Shown in pieces: positions 7,630-16,736 of a stretch of 64,000 nucleotides of DNA. How positions within the stretch are numbered: the first letter of the stretch is position 1; each line of letters opens with the position of its first letter. A program made the position numbers and the translations under genes. This stretch comes from a bacterium (lineage in GTDB: Bacteria; Armatimonadota; Zipacnadia; Zipacnadales; Zipacnadaceae): NCBI GenBank assembly GCA_030603495.1, contig JAUVXR010000005.1:1-64000 (forward strand). The letters run 5' to 3'. The notes beneath the pieces were generated by a model, which saw nothing but the letters and a program-made list of their open reading frames with translations, did no database searches and had not been told where the DNA came from.

Positions 7630-9420
7630 ATGGCTGAGATCCGAGTATTGCCCGAAAACCTGGCCAACCGCATTGCCGCCGGCGAGGTGGTCGAGCGGCC
7701 GGCCTCCGTGGTCAAGGAGCTGGTCGAGAACAGCCTCGATGCAGGCGCCAGCCGCATCGAGGTCATCCTGCACGACGGGGGCAGGAAGCTCATTGAGGTG
7801 CGTGACGATGGCGCGGGGATGTCCCAGGAAGACGTGGTCCTGGCTGTCCAGCGCTTCGCCACCTCCAAGATCGCCGAAGAGCACGACCTCGACGCCATAA
7901 CCACGATGGGTTTTCGCGGCGAGGCTCTTCCCAGCATCGGTGCCGTCTCCCAGTTGAAGATCACCACCCGACGCCACAATGATGCCGAAGGCACTGCGCT
8001 GTTAATAGCCGGCGGCGAGATCACGGACCTACGGGGCGTCGGCTGCGCGCCAGGGACCACCGTCCAGGTCGCCAACCTCTTCTACAATACGCCGGCCCGC
8101 CGCAAATTCCTGGGCACCACAGCCACCGAGCGTGGTCACTGTCTAGACTGGGTCTCCCGCCTGGCTCTGGCCCACTCCGAGGTCGCCTGCCAAGTCACGC
8201 ACAACGATACGGTGCTGTTGAGCACACCCGGCGCCGGTGACCTGCGCTCGACGCTGGCGGTAGTCTACGGCAGCGACACGGCCAGGCACTTGCTGGCCGT
8301 GAGCCTTGAGGCCGAGGGGCTGGATATCCACGGCTTTGTTGCCGCTCCCCGGATAACCCGCGCGACCCGCCGCCACCAGCTCTTCTTCGTCAACCGCCGC
8401 TTCGTGCGGTCGCGGATGCTCAGCCATGCGCTAAGCGAAGCCTTTGGCATGCTGCTGCCCGCCGGCAAGCAGCCTGTATCTGTCGTATTCCTGGACCTGG
8501 ATCCGCTCCGCGTGGACCCCAACGTCCACCCCACCAAGATTGAGGTGCGCTTCAACAACAGTGGCGAGGTTCACAGCCTACTCCAGCAGGCCGTGGAGGC
8601 GGCGTTGGCTGACGCCGGCCATCGCTCGCTCAGCCTGCCTGCTGCTCAACGCGGCACTGACCTACCGGCCGGCCGGTTCGCGCCGCCAGGGTTCGATCAT
8701 GCCGGTCAGGTCAAACGCCTGCGAGTGAATCCCTTCTTCGACCAGATAGACAACCGCGACGAGGGCCTGGAGATACACGCTACGCCTGCCGACCTGGCCG
8801 AGCCAATCCCGCCACCAAGCGTTGACGACTCGATCCCGTCCCTGACGGTGGGCGAGGTCAACGTGCTCGGTCAGCTCAACGCTACCTACCTGATCGTCCA
8901 GTACGGCCAGGACCTGCTGCTCGTGGACCAGCATCGGGCGGCCGAGCGGGTGATATTCGACCGCCTCGCGAGCCAGCCACGCCGCCTGGCCCGTCAGCTC
9001 CTCGCCGTGCCGACTACTCTGGAACTGGCCCCCGAGGAAGCCGCAGCCGTTGAAAATTATGGGGAACTGCTCCGCGAGGCGGGCTTCGAGCTGGAAGCGT
9101 TCGGCGGCAGCAGTTATATTCTGCGCTCGGTGCCCGCCCAGTTGACGCAGGCCAGCCCACAGGGGGTGGTGCAGGGCATAATCGCAGAGTTGGCGCGCTG
9201 GGAGACGAGCGGCGAGATGGCCAGCCGCCGGGAGGCAATGCTGGCGACCGTAGCCTGTCACGCCGCGGTGAAGGCGGGGCAGCGACTGAGCGCGGAGGAA
9301 ATGCAGCAACTGATAGCCGATCTGCTCCAAGCGCAGACGCCGGCGGTCTGCCCGCACGGTGATCCCGTAATAGTAACGATGGAGGCCGGCCAAATCACCC
9401 GCAAATTCCGGCGGGGTTAA
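7630..9420 (+). CDS. mutL: DNA mismatch repair protein MutL
   Basis: GHKL ATPase that couples MutS mismatch recognition to strand incision. The protein (596 aa) has the N-terminal ATPase motifs ENSLDAGA, RDDGAGM, TMGFRGEALPSIGAV and NLFYNTPARRKFL, the transducer domain to about residue 330, a variable linker, and a C-terminal dimerisation/endonuclease domain. The endonuclease metal motif is present in altered form: DQHRAAERVIFD where DQHAxxExxxxE is canonical, and CPHGDP where CPHGRP is usual. First gene of a tight operon; miaA begins 15 bp after its stop, as in many bacteria. Confidence 0.95.
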   Translation: MAEIRVLPENLANRIAAGEVVERPASVVKELVENSLDAGASRIEVILHDGGRKLIEVRDDGAGMSQEDVVLAVQRFATSKIAEEHDLDAITTMGFRGEALPSIGAVSQLKITTRRHNDAEGTALLIAGGEITDLRGVGCAPGTTVQVANLFYNTPARRKFLGTTATERGHCLDWVSRLALAHSEVACQVTHNDTVLLSTPGAGDLRSTLAVVYGSDTARHLLAVSLEAEGLDIHGFVAAPRITRATRRHQLFFVNRRFVRSRMLSHALSEAFGMLLPAGKQPVSVVFLDLDPLRVDPNVHPTKIEVRFNNSGEVHSLLQQAVEAALADAGHRSLSLPAAQRGTDLPAGRFAPPGFDHAGQVKRLRVNPFFDQIDNRDEGLEIHATPADLAEPIPPPSVDDSIPSLTVGEVNVLGQLNATYLIVQYGQDLLLVDQHRAAERVIFDRLASQPRRLARQLLAVPTTLELAPEEAAAVENYGELLREAGFELEAFGGSSYILRSVPAQLTQASPQGVVQGIIAELARWETSGEMASRREAMLATVACHAAVKAGQRLSAEEMQQLIADLLQAQTPAVCPHGDPVIVTMEAGQITRKFRRG

Positions 9421-9435
9421 ACGGCCGAGCAGATT

Positions 9436-10398
9436 ATGATTCTTCAGCAACTCCCAATTCCGCTGCTCGTCATCGCTGGACCCACTGCGACAGGCAAGAC
9501 CAACGCAGCAATCCAGGTTGCGCAGGCGGTGGGCGGGGAGATAGTCTCCGCCGACTCGATGCAGATCTACCGCGGCATGGACATCGGCACTGCCAAGCCT
9601 ACCCCGGAACAACAGGGGCAGGCGGCCTTTCATCTGATTGACATCGTCAACCCTGACCAGGAGTATAATGTTGCCTGTTTCCAGCGCGATGCCCGGCAGG
9701 CCATCTGGGAGATCCACCAGCGCCACCTCCTGCCGATTCTGTGCGGAGGCACCGGGCTGTATGTCCAAGCGCTCCTCGAGCACTTCGACTTTCCCCCGGG
9801 ACCGGCGGACAAGCAGGTGCGTGAGCGCCTGACACGAGAGGCAGCCGACATCGGCGCGCCAGCTATGCACCAACGCCTGACCGAGCTTGACCCGGCGGCC
9901 GCGGCGCGCATCGAAAGTAGCGATTTGCGCCGAATCGTCCGCGGGCTTGAGGTCCATGAGTTGACTGGCCAGCCGCTCTCCGGCCAGCAGCGCGTTGACG
10001 ACTGTCCCCCGCTCAAGTATAATAGCATCTCGTTTGTGCTCTGCTGCCCGCGACCACTGTTGCACCAGCGAATCGAGCAGCGGGTTGACCAGATGCTGGC
10101 TGGAGGGTGGCTGGCCGAGGTGCAGCGACTGCGCGCCGCTGGCTACCACAGCGAAATGCAGTCAATGCAAGCCATCGGCTATCGCCACCTACTTCTGCAC
10201 CTGGAACAGGGCGGCGAGTTGGCCACAACATTGCACGAAATCAAGCGCGACAGCCGGCAATTCGCCAAGCGCCAGATAACCTGGTTTCGCAACCGGATGG
10301 CCGGCGAATGGTTATACTGGTCCACCCCCGATGAGCAGGAGCAGGCGGTGAAGCAGCTTATAGAGGCGGGGGGCGGCCTGGCCGGAGGCGCAGGCTGA
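9436..10398 (+). CDS. miaA: tRNA dimethylallyltransferase
   Basis: Transfers the dimethylallyl group to A37 of tRNAs reading UNN codons. The 320-aa protein has the P-loop GPTATGKT (about 15-22), the DSMQIYRGMDIGTAKPT segment containing the catalytic Asp, the substrate region IDIVNPDQEYNVACFQRDA, GGTGLYVQALLEH and the C-terminal RDSRQFAKRQITWFRN. Length is normal. It is the second gene of the mutL-miaA-hfq-dapF-dapL run, an arrangement partly conserved across distant phyla. Confidence 0.95.
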   Translation: MILQQLPIPLLVIAGPTATGKTNAAIQVAQAVGGEIVSADSMQIYRGMDIGTAKPTPEQQGQAAFHLIDIVNPDQEYNVACFQRDARQAIWEIHQRHLLPILCGGTGLYVQALLEHFDFPPGPADKQVRERLTREAADIGAPAMHQRLTELDPAAAARIESSDLRRIVRGLEVHELTGQPLSGQQRVDDCPPLKYNSISFVLCCPRPLLHQRIEQRVDQMLAGGWLAEVQRLRAAGYHSEMQSMQAIGYRHLLLHLEQGGELATTLHEIKRDSRQFAKRQITWFRNRMAGEWLYWSTPDEQEQAVKQLIEAGGGLAGGAG

Positions 10399-10441
10399 AA
10401 TCCGGTTGACGCGCCCGGGTACAGGACTCAGGGGAGCAACT

Positions 10442-10690
10442 GTGGGCGAAGAAAAGATCAATATCCAAGACACCTACCTAAACGACCTGCGCAGGAGCAA
10501 GCAACCGGCCAGGGTCATGCTGTCCAACGGGAAAGAGATCCGGGGAGTGGTTACCGGCTTTGACCAGTTCACCTTCACACTGCAACTCAAGGATACCGAA
10601 GTACTAATCTACAAGAGCGCAGTGGCCATTATTGATGGGCACCGGCAGGAGTCAGCCACAAGCAACGCAACAGGAGACGAGCAGTGCTAG
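10442..10690 (+). CDS. hfq: RNA chaperone Hfq
   Basis: Sm-like RNA chaperone, 82 aa from GTG 10442. It shows the Sm1 segment MLSNGKEIRGVVTGFDQFTFTL and the Sm2 segment VLIYKSAVAII (canonical YKHAIS-like). The N-terminus NIQDTYLNDLRRSKQPARV fits Hfq closely. The GTG is chosen over the track start at 10406 because GGGGAG lies just upstream and the extra 12 residues are not Hfq-like. It ends overlapping the dapF start. With RNase E/G also encoded here, Hfq-dependent sRNA regulation is plausible. Confidence 0.93.
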   Translation: MGEEKINIQDTYLNDLRRSKQPARVMLSNGKEIRGVVTGFDQFTFTLQLKDTEVLIYKSAVAIIDGHRQESATSNATGDEQC

Positions 10691-11553
10691 AGTTCGCCAA
10701 ACTCCACGGATTGGGCAATGATTACATCTACCTGAATACTTTCGACCAAGACCTGGCTGGGTATGACCTGGCGGAGCTGGCTCGGAGATTGTCCGACCGC
10801 CATTTCGGAGTAGGCGGCGACGGTATAATCCTGATAATGCCCTCGGAGAAGGCCGGCTTCAGAATGCAGGTGTTCAATGCCGACGGCAGCGAGGCAGAGA
10901 TGTGTGGCAACGGCATCCGCGGTCTAGTCAAGTACGCCTACGATCGCGGTATGACCGACCAGACTACGGTCAGCGTCGAAACGGGCGCAGGTACTCTCCG
11001 AGTAGCTTTGACGGTTCAAGAGGGGGTAGCAACCGCGGCGACAGTAGACATGAACAGCCCGCGACTGGTGCGCCGAGAGATCCCGATGCTGGGTGAGCCA
11101 ACCGGTGAGCCGGTCATCGAGCAGCCGCTCGAGGTGGGCGGGCAGACCTTTGACATCACCTGTGTCTCGATGGGCAATCCCCACTGCGTCATATTTGTGG
11201 ATGATGTTGCCAGCTTCAACGTGACCGGCCTCGGGCCGCAGATCGAGAATCACGAGCTGTTTCCCGAGCGAACCAACGTCGAGTTCGTCAGCGTCGTGGA
11301 CCGCCAGCGGCTCAAAATGCGCGTGTGGGAGCGCGGCTCCGGTGAGACTCTGGCCTGCGGCACCGGCGCTTGCGCTGCCGTGGTGGCCGCCGTACTGACC
11401 GATCGCACCGAACGCCAGGTGCAGGCCGAGCTACTCGGGGGTGAACTGCAGATCGAGTGGCACGAGGACGAGCACGTGTTTATGACCGGCCCGGCCACTG
11501 AAGTCTTCTCCGGCCGGGTTAACGACCAGGTGCTCGCACCAGCCCAGAAATAG
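10684..11553 (+). CDS. dapF: diaminopimelate epimerase
   Basis: Interconverts LL- and meso-diaminopimelate for peptidoglycan and lysine. The 289-aa protein has KLHGLGNDYIYL at the start, the first catalytic Cys in ADGSEAEMCGNGIRGLVKY and the second in RGSGETLACGTGACAAV. GTG start at 10684 overlaps the hfq stop by 7 bp. It is followed 24 bp later by the LL-DAP aminotransferase, so two consecutive steps of lysine synthesis are encoded side by side. Confidence 0.95.
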   Translation: MLEFAKLHGLGNDYIYLNTFDQDLAGYDLAELARRLSDRHFGVGGDGIILIMPSEKAGFRMQVFNADGSEAEMCGNGIRGLVKYAYDRGMTDQTTVSVETGAGTLRVALTVQEGVATAATVDMNSPRLVRREIPMLGEPTGEPVIEQPLEVGGQTFDITCVSMGNPHCVIFVDDVASFNVTGLGPQIENHELFPERTNVEFVSVVDRQRLKMRVWERGSGETLACGTGACAAVVAAVLTDRTERQVQAELLGGELQIEWHEDEHVFMTGPATEVFSGRVNDQVLAPAQK

Positions 11554-11577
11554 TCTATCAGCAGGAGATTCTCGTTA

Positions 11578-12765
11578 ATGGAACTGGCCCAGCGATTGCA
11601 GCGCATCCCTCCCTATCCCTTTCGCGAAATTGCTCAAGTCAAAGCACGGATGCTGGCGGAGGGGCGGAGGATAATAGACTTTGGCATCGGCGATCCCGAT
11701 ATGCCCACGCCCGATTTCGTTATCGAGGCGCTCCACGACGCCGCTCAGGACCCGACTACCCACCAGTATGATGAGAGTGGCTACGGCATTGCTGAGTACA
11801 AACAGGCGATCAGCGATTTTGCGGCGGCGCGATACGGGATACAGATTGACCCGGACAGCGAGATCCAGAGCTGCATCGGCGCCAAGGAGGCGCTGGCGCA
11901 CATCATCTGGGCGTACATTGACCCTTCGGACGTGGTACTAATCCCCGAGCCCGCCTACCCGGTCTACGGAGTACAGACCACCTGGTGCGAGGGTGCGCTC
12001 TTCCCCATGCCGCTATTGCCAGAGAACGACTTCCTACCCGACCTGGGGGCCATTCCTAGTAGCGCTGTGCACCGGGCCAAGTTGATCTTCGTCAACTACC
12101 CCAACAACCCCACCGGCGCGGTGGCCAGCTTGGAGTTCTTTGAGAAGCTGGTCGAGTTCGCCCGGAGAAACGAATTGCTCATTGTCCAGGACGCCGCCTA
12201 CGCCGAAGTCACCTTCGACGGCTACGAGGCCCCCAGCATCTTGCAGGTGCCTGGAGCCAAGGATGTCGCCATCGAGATGCACTCGTTCTCCAAGACGTTC
12301 AATATGACCGGCTGGCGGGTGGGCTGGGCCTGGGGTGGCAGCCCGTATATTGACGCGCTGTCCGAGGTCAAGAGCAACGTTGACTCGGGTACCTTTATGG
12401 CCATCCAGCGGGCCGGAATTGTGGCTCTGGCGAATTTCGATACCCATGTGCCCGAGATGCGTGGCGAATACCAGCGGCGCCGTGACGCGCTGGTGGACGG
12501 CCTGAACTCCCTGGGCTGGAGCCTGGAGAAGCCCCAGGGAACGTTTTACGTCTGGGCGCTGGTGCCGCCGAGCTTCGACTCCAGCGCCGAGTTCGCCCAG
12601 GCGCTGCTTGAGCAGTGCGGCGTACTGGTCACGCCTGGGACAGCGTATGGCGCTACCGGCGAGGGCTTCATCCGGATGTCGCTGACCCTGACCGGCGAGG
12701 ATAAGCTCAGCCAGATCGCCCGGACGATTGACAATATTGCCAGCAATATGCCATCATTGTGGTAG
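11578..12765 (+). CDS. dapL: LL-diaminopimelate aminotransferase-type class I/II aminotransferase
   Basis: PLP-dependent fold-type I aminotransferase, 395 aa. The PLP lysine sits in MHSFSKTFNMTGWRVGWAWG, with FVNYPNNPTGAVA and the N-terminal RIIDFGIGDPDMPTPDFVIEAL. These features match the DapL group, which converts tetrahydrodipicolinate directly to LL-DAP, and adjacency to dapF supports that reaction; aspartate or aromatic aminotransferase activity remains possible. SD is a moderate CAGGAG upstream. Last gene of the mutL operon. Confidence 0.85.
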   Translation: MELAQRLQRIPPYPFREIAQVKARMLAEGRRIIDFGIGDPDMPTPDFVIEALHDAAQDPTTHQYDESGYGIAEYKQAISDFAAARYGIQIDPDSEIQSCIGAKEALAHIIWAYIDPSDVVLIPEPAYPVYGVQTTWCEGALFPMPLLPENDFLPDLGAIPSSAVHRAKLIFVNYPNNPTGAVASLEFFEKLVEFARRNELLIVQDAAYAEVTFDGYEAPSILQVPGAKDVAIEMHSFSKTFNMTGWRVGWAWGGSPYIDALSEVKSNVDSGTFMAIQRAGIVALANFDTHVPEMRGEYQRRRDALVDGLNSLGWSLEKPQGTFYVWALVPPSFDSSAEFAQALLEQCGVLVTPGTAYGATGEGFIRMSLTLTGEDKLSQIARTIDNIASNMPSLW

Positions 12766-12814
12766 ATGCGCAGGCCGCGTCTGAATAGCCACACAAGACG
12801 CATTTGGAGCGCAG

Positions 12815-13846
12815 ATGAGGTGGCAGATGAACACGCTTGGAGACACTGACGAGGGCAGGGCCAGGCCGTCCGTCTGGCCGGTGTATCTCGTGGCCGCAGT
12901 AGCCGGGCTGGTCGGGCTCGGATTGTTGTTTCGGGGTCTTGCACTACTGGTGTGGACCGTCGGGCTTATCTCTGGGGGGCACTATGCCGCAATGCTGCGT
13001 CTCGGATCCCCCTGGGAGCTCCCATTTTTCCACTTGGGGGTTGGGGTTTGGGGGATCATCTGGGCCTTGGGCCTGGTGCGGTTGCGGCCATGGGGGTGGT
13101 GGTGCACGGCTGTCTTCGCAGCGGTCTGCTTGGCCATGTTTGTGCAGTGGTTGCCACATGGGCGCCCTATTGCCTGGGGAGCAAGTTGGCTGGGACTGCT
13201 GGCTCTGCTCGTATGGGTCTTAGCGAGCCGCCGCCAGTTGTTCTTCCCGCCGAAGCAAGAGGGCGAGGAGGCATCGATAGTGAGCAAGAATTGGAAGCAC
13301 TGGGTGCTAGTAGTCTGTGTGCTGGCTATACTGGGTACGGGTGCGCTGTCAGCTTTTCGTGGCCACCTGGCGAAGCGAAAAGGGATGCGGACGCAATGCG
13401 CGGGTAATCTGAAGTGCATCGCCCTAAGTCTCCTGACGTACGCTGCGGACCATGAAGGTCGCTTTCCCCCAGCAGCCACCTGGCCAGATGACATCCTAGG
13501 GGCAGGCCGGCACGTCTGTCTGTTTCCCTGTCCCGCCGACCGGCGTGACCAGCGGCACCGGGTCAGGGCAATAGCGGCTGCCGGCAAGGAACACCACAAT
13601 TCCATTGTCGGCAACGAAATCCAGCTCAGCTATACGCTGAGTGAGGCTTGCGCCGGGGATGGCATACTGAGGCTCACAACAGTGCGTCCACATGACCTAG
13701 GCATATTGTTTGATGGGACGGCAGTATCCGGGGGCCGCGAGACGGCAGCCTACCGTCATAGTGACGGCCTCAACGTGGGCTATGCCGACGGGCGCGCCCA
13801 GTGGGTGTCGAAAGAGGACTTCGCAGGGGTGTACCTGGAGCCCTGA
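12815..13846 (+). CDS. polytopic membrane protein with a pseudopilin-like C-terminal domain
   Basis: The 343-aa protein has about four hydrophobic helices in residues 20-145 (VYLVAAVAGLVGLGLLF, HLGVGVWGIIWALGLV, GWWCTAVFAAVCLAMFV, WLGLLALLVWVLAS), then a fifth helix at about 165-185. From there it follows the layout of DUF1559-like/H-X9-DG prepilin proteins: RTQCAGNLKCIALSLLTYAADHEGRFPP, a Cys pair around CLFPCPADRRD, and the ending RHSDGLNVGYADGRAQWVSKEDF. The prepilin cleavage motif FTLIEL is missing. Start ATG 12815 has GGAGCGCAG just upstream. Function unknown; perhaps an anchored receptor-like cousin of pilins. Confidence 0.7.
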   Translation: MRWQMNTLGDTDEGRARPSVWPVYLVAAVAGLVGLGLLFRGLALLVWTVGLISGGHYAAMLRLGSPWELPFFHLGVGVWGIIWALGLVRLRPWGWWCTAVFAAVCLAMFVQWLPHGRPIAWGASWLGLLALLVWVLASRRQLFFPPKQEGEEASIVSKNWKHWVLVVCVLAILGTGALSAFRGHLAKRKGMRTQCAGNLKCIALSLLTYAADHEGRFPPAATWPDDILGAGRHVCLFPCPADRRDQRHRVRAIAAAGKEHHNSIVGNEIQLSYTLSEACAGDGILRLTTVRPHDLGILFDGTAVSGGRETAAYRHSDGLNVGYADGRAQWVSKEDFAGVYLEP

Positions 13847-13987
13847 GCGGGCTGGGCGGCCTTGGTGCGGAACGGCCTCAACAGCGCACAGCGGCTGCGC
13901 TCAAGAATGCAGTGCCTTTGGAGCACCAAGCCATCGCCGAGACCCAGAGGGCGCTAGCTGGGGCGCATTGAGAACGCACGACGACAT

Positions 13988-14024
13988 GCCGGAGCGCCAG
14001 TGAGGCGCGGCGCCTCAGTCCGGC
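13988..14024. repeat. nested inverted repeat upstream of the radical SAM gene
   Basis: Outer arms GCCGGA/TCCGGC enclose a perfect inner hairpin TGAGGCG-CGG-CGCCTCA. No U tract follows on either strand, so this is not a classical terminator. It could end the upstream transcript or sit in the leader of the next gene, and it argues that translation starts downstream (14060) rather than at the track start 14000. Confidence 0.5.
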
Positions 14025-14059
14025 GGTTAGATACATATAGGATTCAGTGTTGCGTTAGA

Positions 14060-15937
14060 ATGTTATCTGAAACAGTTTTGGCAGAGGTGCAGGGACCGGC
14101 ACGGTACCTGGGCGGCGAGGTTAATGCTGTGGTCAAGGACCCCGCAGAGGTCCGGATACAGTTCGCTTTGTGCTATCCGGACGTCTACGAGGTGGGGATG
14201 TCGCACCTGGGCTCCCAGATTCTTTACCACGTGATTAATTCCCGCCCCGAGGCCGCCTGCGAACGGGTCTACTACCCCCGGCTCGATGCCGTTGAGCTTA
14301 TGCGGCAGCGGGGCCTGAAACTCGGTGGCCTGGAGACCGGCTGCGCGTTGTGCGATTTTGACATCGTCGGCATCACCCTCCAGCACGAGCTGACCTACAC
14401 GACCGTTCTGGCCCTGCTTGAGCTGGGGGGGGTCACGATCCGCTCCGACCAGCGCCGGCCCGAGGAGCCACTGGTGCTTGGCGGCGGGCCGTGCGCCTGT
14501 AACCCGGAGCCGTTGGCCGCCTTTTTTGACGCCTTCCTCATCGGCGAGGGCGAAGAGGCGGTGGGCGAAATCCTGGACATCTGCGGCCAGTGGCAACAGG
14601 CACACCCCGAGCGCGGCGCCCGCACCTCAGCCAACCGCACCGAGCTGCTGCGCCAACTGGCGCGGATTCCCGGCATGTACGTGCCCTCGTTGTATGATGC
14701 CGAAGAATCTGCCGAGGGCTTGCTCATTGTCAAGCCTGCCGCCCCGGAAGCCCCAACCACCGTGGCCCGGCGCGTCGTGCGGGACTTCGGGCACGCGCCG
14801 ATCCCCGAGGCGCCAGTGGTGCCGTGGGCGGAGGTAGTGCACGACCGGGCGCAGATCGAGATCAGCCGGGGCTGCACGCGGGGCTGCCGGTTCTGTCAGG
14901 CGGGGACATTCTACCGGCCGACGCGCGAGCGGAGCGCAGAGACGCTTCGGCAAGCCGCCCAGCAGATCATCCACAACACTGGCTTCGATGAGATTGCGCT
15001 GGCTGCTTTGAACTGCCCGGACCACAGCCAGATCATCGAAATTATTGACGGCCTGCACGAGGACCTGGGGCATCTGCGCGTTTCGGTGGGGTTGCCGTCG
15101 CTGCGCACTGACAACTTCAGCATTGACCTGGCCCACAAGGTCCAGGCCGTGCGCAAGAGCGGAATCACATTGGCCCCGGAGGCCGGCTCGCAAAGACTCC
15201 GTGACGTGATCAACAAGAACGTCACCGAACAGGATCTGCTAGATGCAACCCGGGTGGCCTTCGCGGCGGGCTGGGAAACGATCAAGCTGTACTTTATTAT
15301 CGGGTTGCCGACCGAGACTGATGAAGACATCGTTGCCATCGCCGATCTGGTGGAGAAAGTGGTCGAGATCGGGCGGGAAGAGCGAGTGCGCCGACGACGC
15401 CATCTCCGGGTCAATATCAGTGCGGCATGTCTAATCCCTAAGCCCCATACACCCTTCCAGTGGCTCCGGATGAAGAGCCCAGCGGAACTGGCTGCGAAAC
15501 AATATCTGCTGCGCCAGCGTCTAAAGAGAAAAGAGATTAGACTCTCCTGCCACGATGCTCAGGCTGCGCTGGTTGAAGCGGCATTCAGTCGCGGGGATCG
15601 TAGCCTGGCGCCGGTGATCGAGCAGGTCTACCGCGCGGGTGGGGTGCTGGAGGCCTGGGGTGAGAACTTCTCCTTTGAGCGCTGGCAGCAGGCCTTTGCC
15701 GCCGCCGGCAAAGATCTGGCCGTTGAGGCTGGCCGCGAGTGGCCGGTCGGCGCAGCGCTACCGTGGGAGCATATTGACCTGGGCGTATGCAGTCGGTTCC
15801 TCGAACACCAGTATGCCTGTGCCCAGCGGGGCCTGACCACCCCAGACTGTCGGCTGGCTGGCTGTCATGAATGCGGGCTGGACGAGACAATGCAGCCATG
15901 CCCAACCAAGGATTCGTACGTTGCCGTCAATATCTGA
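14060..15937 (+). CDS. TIGR03960-type B12-binding-domain radical SAM protein
   Basis: The protein (625 aa from ATG 14060) has an N-terminal Rossmann-like B12-binding-type domain (VQGPARYLGGEVNAVVKD, FALCYPDVYEVGMSHLGSQILY, LVLGGGPCACNPEPLAAFFDAFLIGEGEE). A radical SAM core follows with the cluster motif CTRGCRFCQAG, and then GITLAPEAGSQRLRDVINKNVTEQDL and FYFIIGLPTETDEDI-like segments. The C-terminus is Cys-rich (CRLAGCHECGLDETMQPC). Known homologues usually pair with a TIGR03936/DUF2344 protein and neighbour RNase E/G and ribosomal protein L21/L27 genes; the first two partners are here, L21/L27 are not in the window. Substrate unknown, probably RNA- or translation-related by context. Confidence 0.88.
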   Translation: MLSETVLAEVQGPARYLGGEVNAVVKDPAEVRIQFALCYPDVYEVGMSHLGSQILYHVINSRPEAACERVYYPRLDAVELMRQRGLKLGGLETGCALCDFDIVGITLQHELTYTTVLALLELGGVTIRSDQRRPEEPLVLGGGPCACNPEPLAAFFDAFLIGEGEEAVGEILDICGQWQQAHPERGARTSANRTELLRQLARIPGMYVPSLYDAEESAEGLLIVKPAAPEAPTTVARRVVRDFGHAPIPEAPVVPWAEVVHDRAQIEISRGCTRGCRFCQAGTFYRPTRERSAETLRQAAQQIIHNTGFDEIALAALNCPDHSQIIEIIDGLHEDLGHLRVSVGLPSLRTDNFSIDLAHKVQAVRKSGITLAPEAGSQRLRDVINKNVTEQDLLDATRVAFAAGWETIKLYFIIGLPTETDEDIVAIADLVEKVVEIGREERVRRRRHLRVNISAACLIPKPHTPFQWLRMKSPAELAAKQYLLRQRLKRKEIRLSCHDAQAALVEAAFSRGDRSLAPVIEQVYRAGGVLEAWGENFSFERWQQAFAAAGKDLAVEAGREWPVGAALPWEHIDLGVCSRFLEHQYACAQRGLTTPDCRLAGCHECGLDETMQPCPTKDSYVAVNI

Positions 15938-15944
15938 GAGAATA

Positions 15945-16622
15945 GTGAGAAACGACTCGACGTCAGAAAAGCAGCGCATATACGCACGGATCGAGTACCG
16001 GAAGGCTCACCGGTTGCGCTTTCTGGGCCATTTGGATGTGGCGACGGTTTTCGACCGCGCCGTGCGGCGGGCGCAGTTGCCTGTGGCATACACTGAGGGC
16101 TTTCACCCCCGGGCGAAAATCACCTTTGCCCAGCCGCTGCCAGTCGGCACGGCCGGAATAGGCGAGCTTTGCGCCATTGATCTGGTGGAGCGCCCTCCGA
16201 CTCAGCAACTAGCCAAACACCTGAGCCGGGAGTTGCCTGGGGGCCTGGATCTGGTCAGCGTGCAGATCCTCCCGCGCACGAAGCGTTCGCCCTTCGCCGA
16301 CTTGGCCAGAGCTGACTATCTGCTCGTCATCGCTGCCGACGAGGTTGACCTGAACGAGCTTCGCCAGGCTGTGGACAGCTTTACGGCAGCAGAGATCATC
16401 ACCGTCGAGCGCGAGACCAAGCGCCACACCCGGCAGATCAACATCCGGCCAGGCACACACGAACTGAGCCTGAAGACTGACGGCACTCCACACATACAGA
16501 TGAGTCTGAGCCTGCGGCCGGATGACCTGGTTAAGCCAGTGGAACTAGTGGAAGTGCTCGCTGAGAGAATGGCGTGCCATCGCCTGCCGATCCAGCAGGT
16601 GATTAGAAGTAGATTGTACTAG
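15945..16622 (+). CDS. TIGR03936 (DUF2344) radical-SAM-associated protein
   Basis: The family core begins at RIYARIEYRKAHRLRFLGHLDVATVFDRAVRRAQLPVAYTEGFHPRAKITFAQPLPVG, the hallmark of the DUF2344 proteins that accompany or are fused to TIGR03960 radical SAM enzymes. The track frame opens at 15867 inside the previous gene. I prefer GTG 15945, 7 bp past the preceding stop, with GAGAG upstream, giving about 225 aa. It probably acts as a substrate-handling partner of the upstream enzyme. No catalytic residues are recognisable. Confidence 0.85.
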   Translation: MRNDSTSEKQRIYARIEYRKAHRLRFLGHLDVATVFDRAVRRAQLPVAYTEGFHPRAKITFAQPLPVGTAGIGELCAIDLVERPPTQQLAKHLSRELPGGLDLVSVQILPRTKRSPFADLARADYLLVIAADEVDLNELRQAVDSFTAAEIITVERETKRHTRQINIRPGTHELSLKTDGTPHIQMSLSLRPDDLVKPVELVEVLAERMACHRLPIQQVIRSRLY

Positions 16623-16736
16623 AGTTGCGAAGCATTATTACCTGGGCGCACGCAAAGGTGCGGCCGGCAGCGGCCAAGTCGGGTCACTGCTCGGGGCACT
16701 AGGCGATAGCCGCCCGGAACTGGAAGTTGACCATCT

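Noticed and set aside
8662-10149. 495-aa minus-strand ORF across mutL and miaA
   Set aside because: Antisense to two clearly recognised genes, low-complexity His/Arg/Gln/Leu-rich product with no motif; a high-GC shadow frame.
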